A stretch of DNA of 64,000 bases from UBA1756 sp045130235 (GCA_045130235.1 JBGUPJ010000034.1:62001-126000); one strand, 5' to 3'. Counted from the stretch's first letter, positions 1 through 11,364 are shown. The notes: generated from the sequence alone by a model not told the origin. A program made the numbers and translations.

Positions 1-1424
1 CGTACGAAAAGCACATCCAGGACACCATGATTGCCGGCGACGAGCTTTCCGACCGCCGCATCGTGGAGATCACCATCCGCGAATCCACCGCCCGTGTGAT
101 GGAGCTGGTGGAGTGGGGCGTGGATTTCGACAAGACCCAGAGCGGCAAGTTCGCCCTCGCCAAGGAGGGTGGCCACTCCGAGTTCCGCGTGTTGCACCAC
201 AAGGACATCACCGGCTACGAGATTGAGGAGAAGCTGATTATGGCGGCGCACAAGAATCCCAACATCGAGATTCTCGACAACCACCTTGCGGTGGAGATCA
301 TCACGCAGCACCATCTCGGCATCGAGGTGAACCGCCACACCGAAGGCATCACCTGCTACGGGGCCTACATCTATAACCCGCAGACCAAGACCGTGGATAC
401 GGTCTTGTCGAAGGTGACCATGATGGCCACCGGCGGCATCGGTACCGTTTACGGCAACACCACCAACCCCACGGTGGCTACCGGCGACGGCATCGCCATG
501 GTATATCGCGCCAAGGGTGCGGTGCGCGGCATGGAGTTTGTGCAGTTCCATCCCACCTCGCTCTACAATCCCAGCGAGCGTCCCTCGTTTCTGATTACGG
601 AGGCTATGCGCGGCGCCGGTGCGGTACTCAAAAACAAGGACGGCGAGAGCTTTATGGCCAAGTACGACCCCCGCGGCTCGCTCGCTCCCCGCGACATTGT
701 GGCCCGCGCCATCGATAACGAAATGAAAACCAAGGGTGTAGACCATGTCTATTTGGATACTACCCTCATCAAAAAAGAGGAGATGTTCGCGCATTTCCCC
801 AACATCTATGCCAAGTGCCTCAGCATCGGCATCGACCCCACCAAGGAGATGATTCCCGTGGTGCCCGCCGCCCACTACTCCTGCGGCGGCATCCAGGTGG
901 ATGAGTGGGGACGTTCCACCATCCGTCACTTGTACGCCTCCGGCGAATGCGCTTCTACGGGTCTGCACGGAGCCAACCGACTGGCTTCCAACTCGTTGCT
1001 GGAAGCATTGGTCTTTTCCGACCGTGCCTGCCGCAATGCGGTGGAGTGTATCGGCAATATCGACTTCTGCGATGCCGTTCCCGACTGGGACACCGAGGGT
1101 ACCGTGCTTAACGAGGAGATGGTGCTCATCACGCAGTCGGTGAAGGAGGTGCAGACCATCATGTCGAGTTATGTGGGCATTGTGCGCTCCAACCTGCGCC
1201 TGCAACGCGCCTTCGACCGTCTCGACATCCTCTACCGTGAGACCGAGGAGCTGTATAAGAAATCGGTGCTGATACCCGAGATTTGCGAACTGCGCAACAT
1301 CATCAACGTGGGGTACCTGATCATTCGCAATGCCATGGACCGCAAGGAGAGCCGCGGTCTGCACTACTCGCTTGACTATCCCGAGCACCGCGATGTGAAC
1401 CCCGTGACGGAGGACAAGCTGTAG
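1..1424 (+). CDS. nadB: L-aspartate oxidase, 5' end outside window (partial)
   Basis: Flavoprotein that oxidises L-aspartate to iminoaspartate, the first step of de novo NAD synthesis with NadA. The reading frame is open from the window edge; the first codons read YEKHIQDTMIAGDELSD, so the ATG at position 27 is internal and roughly 50 N-terminal residues, including the FAD-binding GxGxxG motif, lie upstream. Visible family features are GGHSEFRVLHHKDITG in the substrate region, MATGGIGTVYGNTTNP, FVQFHPTSLYN, the AAHYSCGGI motif, GECASTGLHGANRLASNSL and the C-terminal helical domain. NadB belongs to the succinate dehydrogenase/fumarate reductase flavoprotein family, but the EGGHS segment favours NadB over SdhA or FrdA. 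The gene ends at a TAG, with no clear terminator before the next promoter. Confidence 0.93.
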   Translation, partial: YEKHIQDTMIAGDELSDRRIVEITIRESTARVMELVEWGVDFDKTQSGKFALAKEGGHSEFRVLHHKDITGYEIEEKLIMAAHKNPNIEILDNHLAVEIITQHHLGIEVNRHTEGITCYGAYIYNPQTKTVDTVLSKVTMMATGGIGTVYGNTTNPTVATGDGIAMVYRAKGAVRGMEFVQFHPTSLYNPSERPSFLITEAMRGAGAVLKNKDGESFMAKYDPRGSLAPRDIVARAIDNEMKTKGVDHVYLDTTLIKKEEMFAHFPNIYAKCLSIGIDPTKEMIPVVPAAHYSCGGIQVDEWGRSTIRHLYASGECASTGLHGANRLASNSLLEALVFSDRACRNAVECIGNIDFCDAVPDWDTEGTVLNEEMVLITQSVKEVQTIMSSYVGIVRSNLRLQRAFDRLDILYRETEELYKKSVLIPEICELRNIINVGYLIIRNAMDRKESRGLHYSLDYPEHRDVNPVTEDKL

Positions 1425-1498
1425 GGAGACTTTCTTTTTTACTGCCAAAAAAATATAATATTCAGCGAATCTATAGGTTGAATACCATATTTTTATTG

Positions 1499-1506
1499 TA
1501 TTTTTG
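1499..1506 (+). promoter_or_regulatory. Bacteroidota -7 promoter element
   Basis: TATTTTTG followed by CA matches the TAnnTTTG -7 element. A TTG at 1478-1480 sits about 18 bases upstream as a candidate -33 element. It would drive the FN3/T9SS gene starting at 1551, giving a leader of about 40 nt. Confidence 0.6.
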
Positions 1507-1550
1507 CAGACTTAAAATAGAAAACCTATTATTAACCAAAACCATTTATT

Positions 1551-4500
1551 ATGAAAAAGTTACGTTTATTCATTATGTTGCTGATGGCGGCGATGCTGCC
1601 GTTGGCGGTGCAAGCGCAGCAAGCTCTGCCCTACACGTACGGTTTCGAGGATAACGACCTCGCTGCCGACGGATGGACAATGGTGGACTGCCACTCATCG
1701 TCTGGCATTAGCAATGCAACGGTTCATTCTGGCACCTATGCTTTCCGTTTCCGTTGGACTACTACCCCCCCCCAGTACCTCATTTCACCCGAGTTGAACG
1801 GTACTGAGAATGGAGTATCTGTTGAGTTCTACTACAGGAGCAACTCTTCTACCTTTGCTGAGACCTTTATGGTTGGTTATTCTACCACCACCAACGACCT
1901 TGCTTCTTTCACTTGGGGCGAGGAAATAGAAGAACCTGATGGTACGTGGACACTCTATTCCAACAACTTCCCTGCTGGAACCAAGTACATCGCTATCCAG
2001 TGTACTTCTAATGACCAGTACTATTTTTATCTTGATGATTTTACTTTCGAAGTTCCTGCCACTTGTCCGAAACCCACAGGCTTGGCATACAGCAATGTGA
2101 CTGCCCACACTGTTGACCTCAGCTGGACTGCTGGTGGCACCGAGACCGAATGGACGATTGATGCTAATGGTACTGAAACCACTGGTATCACTACGAATCC
2201 TTACACGCTTACTGGCTTGACTGCTGGTACCGAGTACACCGTGAAGGTGAAAGCCAACTGCTCAGCTGACGATGCCTCCAATTGGAGCAACACCGTTTCC
2301 TTCACTACCGAACCCACTTGCATCGCTCCCTCTGATGTGACTGTTACCCCCGGTTCTATTACCACCACCTCTGCTGAAATCAGCTGGACCGACAACAATG
2401 AAACCGATCCTGCCAATGGCTGGACAATTGACGTAAACGGTACCGAAGTGGTTGCTACTACCAATCCCTTCACTCTCGATAACCTTACTGCTTCTACCAA
2501 TTACACTGTAAAAGTGAAAGCTAACTGCGCTGATGACGATGCTTCTGCTTGGAGCAATACTATTTCCTTTGCTACCCAATGCGCCGATATCACGACCTTG
2601 CCGTGGATGGTGGATTTTGAAGGCTACACTGCTGATGCTGTTCCTAATTGCTGGGACAACTCTGCCTCTACTACTTCTACGGTGACCAGCAATCCCGCAC
2701 GTGTTTGGGGCGTGTATGCATACAATGGCAACCAGATGATGCGTATGTACAATTATTTTGTTTCACAGGGTGTCGCCTTGATTAACACTCCGACCATTGT
2801 TCTGCCGTCGGATGATGTTTACGCACTTTCTTTCAAGTATTCTCACCTGGCCAGCTGCGGCGCCTTTACGGTAAGCGTTTCGAATGACGGTGGCGCCAAC
2901 TTCACTGAAGTAGGTTCGTTTGCGGCTACTTCTACCTCCTACAACTATACTAACCCGGGCACATTCACCGAAGTGGCTCCTATCTCTTTGGCTGACTATG
3001 CCGGACAATCCATCATCGTGCAGTTCAACGCTACTGCCGACTATGGCAGCGGTGCTATCTTTGTCGATGACGTGACCATTGATTTGGCTCCTGCTTGCAT
3101 GGTGCCCAGCGCTCTTACTGTGAGTGATATCACTACGAATTCCGCTACCATTGGCTGGACCGCTAGTGGTGAAACTGAATGGACGATTGAAGTGAATGGT
3201 GAAGAAACCACTGGCATCACCGAGAACCCCTACAATCTTACTGGTTTGACTTCTGCCACTAACTATACGGTTAGAGTAAAGGCTAACTGCTCCGCAACAG
3301 AAGAATCTGATTGGAGTGGCCAGATTAGCTTCTCCACAGCATGCGACGTTATTGCTGTTACCGAGGAAAATCCCTATCACGAAGGTTTTGAAAGCAGTGA
3401 TTGGGGCTGCTGGTCAGCTGAAATCGTTGAAGGTACTGTGAACTGGACTCACAGCAGCAGTAATGCTGTTGAGGGTACTCAAACTGCATATTTGAATTAT
3501 GCTGCAACTGATGCACGTTTGACCTCCCCGATTCTTGACCTCACCGCTCTTACCACTCCGCAACTTACTTTCAGCCACCGTCAGGCTGTGTATAGCGGTA
3601 GAGTTGATGAACTCTATGTATATTACAGAACTGCTCCCGAAGAGGAGTGGGTGGAATTGGCTACCTATACTACTACTTATGCCACTATGACAGAAGAGGC
3701 TATCATTCTTCCCGATGCATCAGCCACCTATCAGATTTCCTTCTATGGTCATTGCGTTGACGCCCTCAGTATCTATCTGGATGATGTGAATATTACGGAA
3801 GCTCCTTCTTGCATTGCTCCGAGCGATGTTACCGTTAGTGCAATCGCTGCTACTAGCGCTACCATCAGTTGGACCGACAACAACAGCACCGCTCCTCAGG
3901 GCTGGACGATTGAAGTGAACGGCACCGAAGTTGCTGCTGCCACCAATCCTTTCACCCTCGACAACCTCACCGCTGCTACCACTTACACGGTGAAGGTGAA
4001 AGCCAACTGCACCGATGATGACGAATCAGAATGGAGTGCTGAAGTGACCTTCTCCACCGCATGTGATGCAATCATTGTTACCGCTGCCAACCCCTACCAG
4101 GAAGGTTTTGAAAACGGTGCTGATTGCTGGAGCATGGAAAGCATCTCTGGTAGTTACAATTGGACTATCTATAGTACTTCAACCTATGCATACGAAGGCA
4201 GCTATGTTGCTCTCGCCCCCTACCAACCGGGCAATGTGACTCGTCTGATTACTCCTGTGTTTGACTTGACGGCTCTCGAAAATCCGACCCTTACCTTCCA
4301 GCGTTTGCAGATGGAATATGAAGATGAAGATTATGGTACGATAACCATTGATGAAATGGATGTTTACTACAGAACTAGTGCAACTGAAGAATGGGTTCTC
4401 CTTGCTAACTATAACACTGCCAATACCGCTTATGAAATGGAAACCTTCACGCTGCCCAACCCGAGCGCCACTTATCAGATTTCTTTCTTGGCTACTGGTC

Positions 4501-5048
4501 ATGATGGTAACAATATTCTCTTGGATGATGTCCGCATCTTTGACGATGTCGAAACTCCCTGCGCCACTCCGACTAACGTGGCTGTGAACGACAATGTTGT
4601 GACTTGGACTGGCGACGCCGCCAACTACAATGTTCAGGTTACCGTTGCTGGTGAGATTGTGATCGACACCACCGTCAGCACCACCACCTTCACCGTTGAA
4701 GGTCTCGAAGAGGGTACCCACGCCAGTGTGGCCGTTCAGGCTGTCTGCGCTGAGGATGACCTCTCCGAATGGAGCGAAGCTGTTGAGTTCGACTACACCA
4801 ATGGTATCAACAACTACAGCCTCAAAGCCAACGTTTATCCGAACCCGACCACTGGCAATGTGACCGTTGAGAGCGACGCTATCAACGCCGACATCACCGT
4901 GTTCGACGCCTTCGGCAAACTGATGATGACCTCCAAAGTCGCCACCGAGCGTACTGAACTCAACTTCAGCGAGTTTGCTCCCGGCGTCTATATGGTACGT
5001 ATCGCCAACGATACTGCTATCTCCACCATCAAGGTTGTGAAGAAATAA
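1551..5048 (+). CDS. Large FN3-repeat adhesin-like protein with T9SS type A sorting domain
   Basis: Predicted secreted, surface-attached protein of 1165 residues. It has a signal peptide (residues 1-22, cleavage after VQA), an N-terminal MAM/choice-of-anchor-J-like region (about 23-168), fibronectin III modules starting near residues 169, 256, 515 and 753 (each opening with CxxP and containing TVKVKANC or TVRVKANC), and jelly-roll-like modules near 343, 596 and 837 (the last two open with CDxIxVT..NPY.EGFE and CW). A further FN3-like module starts near 1003. The C-terminal type A sorting domain runs from about 1093 (VYPNPTTGN) to KVVKK. Known biology: such C-terminal domains direct export by T9SS and attachment to surface A-LPS. 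The ligand is unknown. A run of nine C residues at 1765-1773 lies early in the coding sequence. The next gene is a shorter paralogue. Confidence 0.85.
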   Translation: MKKLRLFIMLLMAAMLPLAVQAQQALPYTYGFEDNDLAADGWTMVDCHSSSGISNATVHSGTYAFRFRWTTTPPQYLISPELNGTENGVSVEFYYRSNSSTFAETFMVGYSTTTNDLASFTWGEEIEEPDGTWTLYSNNFPAGTKYIAIQCTSNDQYYFYLDDFTFEVPATCPKPTGLAYSNVTAHTVDLSWTAGGTETEWTIDANGTETTGITTNPYTLTGLTAGTEYTVKVKANCSADDASNWSNTVSFTTEPTCIAPSDVTVTPGSITTTSAEISWTDNNETDPANGWTIDVNGTEVVATTNPFTLDNLTASTNYTVKVKANCADDDASAWSNTISFATQCADITTLPWMVDFEGYTADAVPNCWDNSASTTSTVTSNPARVWGVYAYNGNQMMRMYNYFVSQGVALINTPTIVLPSDDVYALSFKYSHLASCGAFTVSVSNDGGANFTEVGSFAATSTSYNYTNPGTFTEVAPISLADYAGQSIIVQFNATADYGSGAIFVDDVTIDLAPACMVPSALTVSDITTNSATIGWTASGETEWTIEVNGEETTGITENPYNLTGLTSATNYTVRVKANCSATEESDWSGQISFSTACDVIAVTEENPYHEGFESSDWGCWSAEIVEGTVNWTHSSSNAVEGTQTAYLNYAATDARLTSPILDLTALTTPQLTFSHRQAVYSGRVDELYVYYRTAPEEEWVELATYTTTYATMTEEAIILPDASATYQISFYGHCVDALSIYLDDVNITEAPSCIAPSDVTVSAIAATSATISWTDNNSTAPQGWTIEVNGTEVAAATNPFTLDNLTAATTYTVKVKANCTDDDESEWSAEVTFSTACDAIIVTAANPYQEGFENGADCWSMESISGSYNWTIYSTSTYAYEGSYVALAPYQPGNVTRLITPVFDLTALENPTLTFQRLQMEYEDEDYGTITIDEMDVYYRTSATEEWVLLANYNTANTAYEMETFTLPNPSATYQISFLATGHDGNNILLDDVRIFDDVETPCATPTNVAVNDNVVTWTGDAANYNVQVTVAGEIVIDTTVSTTTFTVEGLEEGTHASVAVQAVCAEDDLSEWSEAVEFDYTNGINNYSLKANVYPNPTTGNVTVESDAINADITVFDAFGKLMMTSKVATERTELNFSEFAPGVYMVRIANDTAISTIKVVKK
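1765..1773 (+). repeat. C9 homopolymer tract inside the adhesin gene
   Basis: Nine consecutive C residues encode part of TTTPPQY near residue 74 of the surface protein. Loss or gain of one base would frameshift the protein early. Such tracts are a known substrate for slipped-strand phase variation, but only one length state is visible here. Confidence 0.8.
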
Positions 5049-5070
5049 GGCACAACGATTCATTTCAACA

Positions 5071-5102
5071 AAAAATCCCGCAGTTATCTGCGGGATTTTT
5101 TT
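5071..5102 (+). terminator. Intrinsic terminator after the first T9SS gene
   Basis: A perfect inverted repeat with arms 5071-5083 and 5088-5100 around the loop TTAT. The GC core is TCCCGCAG/CTGCGGGA, and the right arm ends in a T run that continues to 5102. It lies 22 bases after the stop codon at 5048. Confidence 0.9.
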
Positions 5103-5103
5103 G

Positions 5104-5111
5104 TATCTTTG
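5104..5111 (+). promoter_or_regulatory. Bacteroidota -7 promoter element
   Basis: TATCTTTG followed by CA starts directly after the terminator T run. The next gene starts at 5139, so termination and re-initiation are packed into about 70 bases. Confidence 0.6.
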
Positions 5112-5138
5112 CACCATCATTTATAATAAATCCATTTT

Positions 5139-6656
5139 ATGAAAACTCCTTTCCATTTTCCATCTTTGTCGGCAGTTGTAGCCGTCCTTTTTCTGAGCAT
5201 TGCCTCCGCTTTCGCACAGTGCGACCCGATAGTGGTAACTGCCGATGAACCCTATTTTGAAGATTTTGCCGGCGACGGTTTCGCCTGCTGGACCTTGGCC
5301 GACACGCTCCATGGTGGCCGCTGGGTCAACATTCACGGCAGCGACGCATCGGCCATGGCTTTCACCTACTCCAGCGACAGCACCGGCGCAGAAGCCCGCA
5401 TCATTTCTCCTGTCTTCGACCTGTCGGGGGCTGCTTCGGCCCAACTGTCGTTTGTCTATTTCCTGTACGCCTTCTATTCTGCCGATGAGATTACGGTGAG
5501 CTATCGCACCTCCGAAACCGACACGTGGCATACTTTGGGAACTCTCACCACCATCAGTTCTAATTATTTGGAACAGTCGTATCCCCTCACCGACCTTTCT
5601 TCTACGTATCAAATCTCCTTTTTGGGACGTGATATGGGAGGATTGCTCGACTATATCACCAACATTGAGATTACGGTGGCTGGCGGCTGTGCGCGGCCTA
5701 CCAGCGTGCAGGTTTCCGACATCACTACCACTTCTGCTGTGCTCAGCTGGACAGCCAACAACGGCGAAACCAGCTGGAGCTTGGAACTGGACGGGGTGGA
5801 GTCGCCGGTGAACGTGACCAGCAACCCTTTCACGCTGACGGGTTTGTTCCCGCAGACGAATTATACGGTGCGTATCAAGGCCAACTGCGATGCCGACAAT
5901 AGCTCCGACTGGTCCACGCCAGTCGTGTTCAACACCGAGTGTGGCGTGTTCCCAGTTACGGATGCCAATCCCTATAGAGATGATTTTGAAGGAGATGACA
6001 ATTTTGTGTGTTGGACTTCAGAACCCATCTCCGGCTCTGACAATTGGGTGGTGGACCATGGTTATCTCATTGTCAACAATGCCGCTTTCTTCTCTTGGCT
6101 GGGCGATGAGGCACGGCTGATTTCTCTCCCGTTGGATCTTACCGCCGTCACCGATCCCTACCTGTTCTTCAAGCGCAAGCAGTCACAGGGTTATACTGAT
6201 GTTGACGCGTTGTCGGTATGGTACCGCACTTCCGCCACCGACGAATGGCACTCCATTGCCCAATACCTTTTCCCGACTAATGGCTATGAGCAGGTGGCAG
6301 TAGCCCTTCCGCAGCCGTCGGCAACCTACCAGATCGCTTTCCAAGCGAAGTCGAACAATGCCGAGGGCGTATATGTGGACGACGTGGTAGTGGGCGATTT
6401 TAGCGTTGGAATTTCCGACAACCAGTCGTTTGAGGTGGCCGTCTATCCCAACCCGACCACCGGCTACGTGACCGTTGAGAGCGACGCGGTGGGCGCCGAC
6501 ATCACTGTGTTCGATGCTTTCGGAAAGCTGATGATGAGCTCCAAAGTCGCTGCCGAGCGCACAGAACTCAACTTCTGTGGGTTTGCTTCTGGCGTTTATA
6601 TGGTACGTATCGCCACCGCCACCGGTGTTAGCACGTTCAAGGTGGTGAAGGAATAA
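5139..6656 (+). CDS. FN3-containing T9SS type A sorting domain protein (shorter paralogue)
   Basis: Predicted secreted surface protein of 505 residues. It has a signal peptide (1-26, ending AFA|QC), a jelly-roll/choice-of-anchor-J-like module (CDPIVVTADEPYFEDF, about 27-181), one FN3 module (from about 182, with YTVRIKANC), a second jelly-roll module (CGVFPVTDANPYRDDFEGD, from about 267) and a T9SS sorting domain from about residue 434. Its modules have the same order and motifs as the upstream 1165-residue protein, and the two sorting domains are almost identical (both contain DITVFDAFGKLMM and ASGVYMVRIA or APGVYMVRIA). This indicates a tandem duplication with loss or gain of modules. It has its own promoter. 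Function is presumably adhesion or carbohydrate/protein binding; the ligand is unknown. Confidence 0.83.
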   Translation: MKTPFHFPSLSAVVAVLFLSIASAFAQCDPIVVTADEPYFEDFAGDGFACWTLADTLHGGRWVNIHGSDASAMAFTYSSDSTGAEARIISPVFDLSGAASAQLSFVYFLYAFYSADEITVSYRTSETDTWHTLGTLTTISSNYLEQSYPLTDLSSTYQISFLGRDMGGLLDYITNIEITVAGGCARPTSVQVSDITTTSAVLSWTANNGETSWSLELDGVESPVNVTSNPFTLTGLFPQTNYTVRIKANCDADNSSDWSTPVVFNTECGVFPVTDANPYRDDFEGDDNFVCWTSEPISGSDNWVVDHGYLIVNNAAFFSWLGDEARLISLPLDLTAVTDPYLFFKRKQSQGYTDVDALSVWYRTSATDEWHSIAQYLFPTNGYEQVAVALPQPSATYQIAFQAKSNNAEGVYVDDVVVGDFSVGISDNQSFEVAVYPNPTTGYVTVESDAVGADITVFDAFGKLMMSSKVAAERTELNFCGFASGVYMVRIATATGVSTFKVVKE

Positions 6657-6686
6657 TTTGTTCGTAGGGCTGTCATATTTTAATAT

Positions 6687-6717
6687 GTAGGGCTGTCATA
6701 ATATGGCAGCCCACTAC
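6687..6717. terminator. Hairpin between convergent genes, possible bidirectional terminator
   Basis: GTAGGGCTGTCATA pairs with ATATGGCAGCCCACTAC (GGGCTG/CAGCCC core, CATA/TATG inner arm, one bulged A). It lies between the T9SS gene and uvrB, which converge. The left arm is preceded by a direct repeat of the same TAGGGCTGTCATA sequence at 6665-6677. No long T run follows on either strand, so terminator activity is uncertain. Confidence 0.45.
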
Positions 6718-6732
6718 GTGACAAAACATATC

Positions 6733-8733
<2,001 letters not shown>

Positions 8734-8772
8734 GATTTAGTGTGTTTTAGATGATTAAGTTCGGATAGAAAA

Positions 8773-10053
8773 TTACAATTTCACCACTTTTTTCACCACT
8801 TTTCTGCCTTGCGAATCGGTGATGGAGACAAGGTACATGGCCGGTGCGAACGGGAAGGGAAGCACCGTCTCTTCATCGCCCGCACTCAGCTGCTCGCTGT
8901 ACAGTAGCTGACCATTAAGGGTGGTTATATTGATGGTAATTTCTTCATTATAAGAAAAATGGGTAAAAATATGCAGCTGGTCATTCACCGGATTGACCAC
9001 CTGAACGGGCAGCAACAGGTCGGCTGAGTGGAGCCCTAATGTGGCATCAATCTGGTAGTCCATGATGACCGGCAGGTGATCCGACATCCCGTAAAGGGCG
9101 TTGGCAATGTTGGCGGGAACGGCCGTGTTGGTGGGGTCGATGATGGAGCCGTTGCGTCGGTTGCCGTCCTGTCCGAGAGCATAGTAAGTTTCTGGCAGAC
9201 AGCGCACTCGCTGCGTGCCGTTGCGGATGAAATCCGATACCAAGATGAAGTCGAAACGGTTGTCCATGCCGCCACCTGAATAGCACCCGTTGGTCGTGTT
9301 CCCCGAGTGGGTGGATTGCGTGAAAAGGTCAGCAAATTCGGGGTTGTCATCCCACTCGCCCTCGCGGTCAATCGGGTCGTAAAAGCGCACCAACGAGTTG
9401 CTGTGGTGTACGAGCTGCTGGTAGGCACTTTCGGAAGCATCATATACATTGAAGTCGCCGCACAGCACGTAATTGTCAGCATGGCCGATGCTGATCAGGC
9501 GGTTCATCAACTGATTAACCTGTGTATATCGCTCATCATCATAGTTATTACCCGCCTTCAAATGACAAACAATGAAAGTGATGAAGGCTGTGTCGCCCTG
9601 TGCCAGCTCGTTGGAACGGTAGTACATACGGTAGGCGTTGAAATAGGTGACGCTGGTGGAAACGTAAAACGTGCTTTTCAGCACCAACTTGCGAGTGTCG
9701 TAAAACAGGCCATTGCCGATGGTAATATTGCTATTCGAATTGGAAACAGTTGGGGCAAAAGCATAATAGTTTACCCCATTGGTATTCAATACGTTATCTA
9801 AAATGCGCTGCGGATAGCTGTTGCCTTTTCCTAACTCATTCACTGTCAGCACATCCGGCATCACATATTTGACGATGGTTTTGAAATCTTGGTCTTTGGT
9901 GTTCAAATTATTGGTAGTTTGATCGCAGTCGCCGGCTCCATTTTCGGTATAATACAAGAGGTTGTACTGCATGTGACGCAGTTGTTGCGAGTAGGACAAT
10001 TCTATATTTATAAAACTGATTATCAATAAAATAAGAGAAAATTTCCGCGTCAT
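8773..10053 (-). CDS. Secreted endonuclease/exonuclease/phosphatase-family protein with C-terminal sorting domain
   Basis: Predicted exported protein of 426 residues. An N-terminal signal peptide (about 1-22, ending SYSQQ) precedes an EEP fold: MQYNLLYY at the first strand, LTVNELGKGN with the metal-binding Glu, VCHLKAG, CGDFNVYDASESAYQQL with the catalytic Asp/Asn pair, and the terminal SDHLPVIMDYQI with Asp-His. This is the catalytic layout of DNase I-like nucleases and inositol/lipid phosphatases. Residues from about 345 form a T9SS type A sorting domain (VQVVNPVNDQLHIF ... GRKVVKKVVKL), so the enzyme is probably released or anchored outside the cell. Substrate cannot be read from sequence; extracellular DNA or phosphate esters are candidates. 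Confidence 0.85.
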   Translation of the reverse strand: MTRKFSLILLIISFINIELSYSQQLRHMQYNLLYYTENGAGDCDQTTNNLNTKDQDFKTIVKYVMPDVLTVNELGKGNSYPQRILDNVLNTNGVNYYAFAPTVSNSNSNITIGNGLFYDTRKLVLKSTFYVSTSVTYFNAYRMYYRSNELAQGDTAFITFIVCHLKAGNNYDDERYTQVNQLMNRLISIGHADNYVLCGDFNVYDASESAYQQLVHHSNSLVRFYDPIDREGEWDDNPEFADLFTQSTHSGNTTNGCYSGGGMDNRFDFILVSDFIRNGTQRVRCLPETYYALGQDGNRRNGSIIDPTNTAVPANIANALYGMSDHLPVIMDYQIDATLGLHSADLLLPVQVVNPVNDQLHIFTHFSYNEEITINITTLNGQLLYSEQLSAGDEETVLPFPFAPAMYLVSITDSQGRKVVKKVVKL

Positions 10054-10075
10054 TATTGTGTTAAAAATAAGAGGG

Positions 10076-10083
10076 CAAAGTTA
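10076..10083 (-). promoter_or_regulatory. Bacteroidota -7 element for the secreted EEP gene
   Basis: On the minus strand the sequence reads TAACTTTGCC, matching TAnnTTTG, 22 bases before the ATG at 10053. Confidence 0.55.
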
Positions 10084-10101
10084 CACATAATTTTTGAATA
10101 A

Positions 10102-11364
10102 CTATCGCACCTCCAACAAGTCGTTCACATCGCTGAGGTAGTTTTTGCTGACGAATTCGCGGCGAGAGCTCCAGCGGCTCTCTTTGTTGCTCTGGATGGC
10201 GAACTGAACGGTGCCGCCCCCATCTGCCGAGTTGATTTTGTCGATGGCCTGAAACAGCTGCTGCCTTCGTTCGCGATGTTGCACATCATCGAAGAAGTTC
10301 TGCTGCACGGCATCGTCGCCCACAATGCCCGATACGATGACACCGGCGCGTTTATACTGATAACCAGGTCGGTAGATATGGTCCAGCATTTTGCGGGCAT
10401 ACACAATCAGTTCGGAGGTATCGGCGGTGGCCACCAGTGTTTTCACAGTAGCAAATTGTTTATATTGAGGCAGTTCTGTCTTAAATCGGTCGGTGGCGAT
10501 GAAAATGGAGATGATGTTGGCCACGGTGGACTGCTTGCGGAGTTTCTGGGCGCAGGCCGTGGTAAAATGGACGATGGAGGCCAGCAGTTCGCTTTTCTCT
10601 GTCACCACTGTGCCGAACGAGCGGCTGGTACAGATGCTCTTTTTGGTCTCTATCTCAGCCGATTCCACGCAGGGAATGCCTTGAAGTTCCTGACAGGTGC
10701 GGAGTCCCGTGATGCCGAAATGGTGCCGCACCCACGACGAACTCATCTGCGAAAAGTCCCATGCCGTATGGATGGCGGCGGCCTCCAACTTCTTACGGAA
10801 CTGCCGCCCGATTCCCCACACCTCGTTCACAGGCAACATCTGTAAGGCCTTACGGCGCTTTTCGTCAGTGTCCATCAAACAGACCCCTTTGTAGCCGGCA
10901 AAGTGTTTGGCGAAATGGCCGGCCACCTTGGCTAACGTCTTCGTGGGGGCGATGCCGATGCTCACCGGTATGCCGGTCCAGCGGCTGATGACCCGCCGCA
11001 ACTCGCGCATCTTCTGCAGCGCCACCTCCGGCGCATCTCCCTCCAAGTTGATGAAAGCCTCATCGATAGAGTAAATCTCCACCTCGAAAAAGCGGTCGGT
11101 GAGGATGCGCATCACCCGTGCCGACATGCCCGCGTACAACGAGTAGTTGGAAGAGAAGATCGCGACATTGTGGCGGTTGATGATGTCGCGCACCTTGAAG
11201 TAAGGGTCGCCGCGCTTTAGCCCGATGGCCTTGGCCTCGTTGGAGAGCGCCACGATGCAGCCGTCGTTGTTGCTGAGCACACAGACGGGACTGTTGCGCA
11301 GGTCGGGACGGAACACCCGCTCGGCGCTGACAAAGAAGTTGTTGCAATCCACGAGCGCGAACAT
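10102..11364 (-). CDS. umuC: Y-family DNA polymerase, UmuC-like subunit of Pol V
   Basis: Error-prone translesion DNA polymerase of 420 residues. The palm starts with MFALVDCNNFFVSAERVF, including the first catalytic Asp. VLSNNDGCIVALS follows, then YSIDEAFINLEG with the second acidic pair; the little-finger domain occupies about residues 240-350. The gene starts 6 bases after umuD stops, so the pair is one operon in the usual D-then-C order. The C-terminal region (SNKESRWSSRREFVSKNYLSD) is typical of the Bacteroidota UmuC branch. The family is normally induced by DNA damage; no convincing LexA operator could be read here. Confidence 0.94.
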   Translation of the reverse strand: MFALVDCNNFFVSAERVFRPDLRNSPVCVLSNNDGCIVALSNEAKAIGLKRGDPYFKVRDIINRHNVAIFSSNYSLYAGMSARVMRILTDRFFEVEIYSIDEAFINLEGDAPEVALQKMRELRRVISRWTGIPVSIGIAPTKTLAKVAGHFAKHFAGYKGVCLMDTDEKRRKALQMLPVNEVWGIGRQFRKKLEAAAIHTAWDFSQMSSSWVRHHFGITGLRTCQELQGIPCVESAEIETKKSICTSRSFGTVVTEKSELLASIVHFTTACAQKLRKQSTVANIISIFIATDRFKTELPQYKQFATVKTLVATADTSELIVYARKMLDHIYRPGYQYKRAGVIVSGIVGDDAVQQNFFDDVQHRERRQQLFQAIDKINSADGGGTVQFAIQSNKESRWSSRREFVSKNYLSDVNDLLEVR

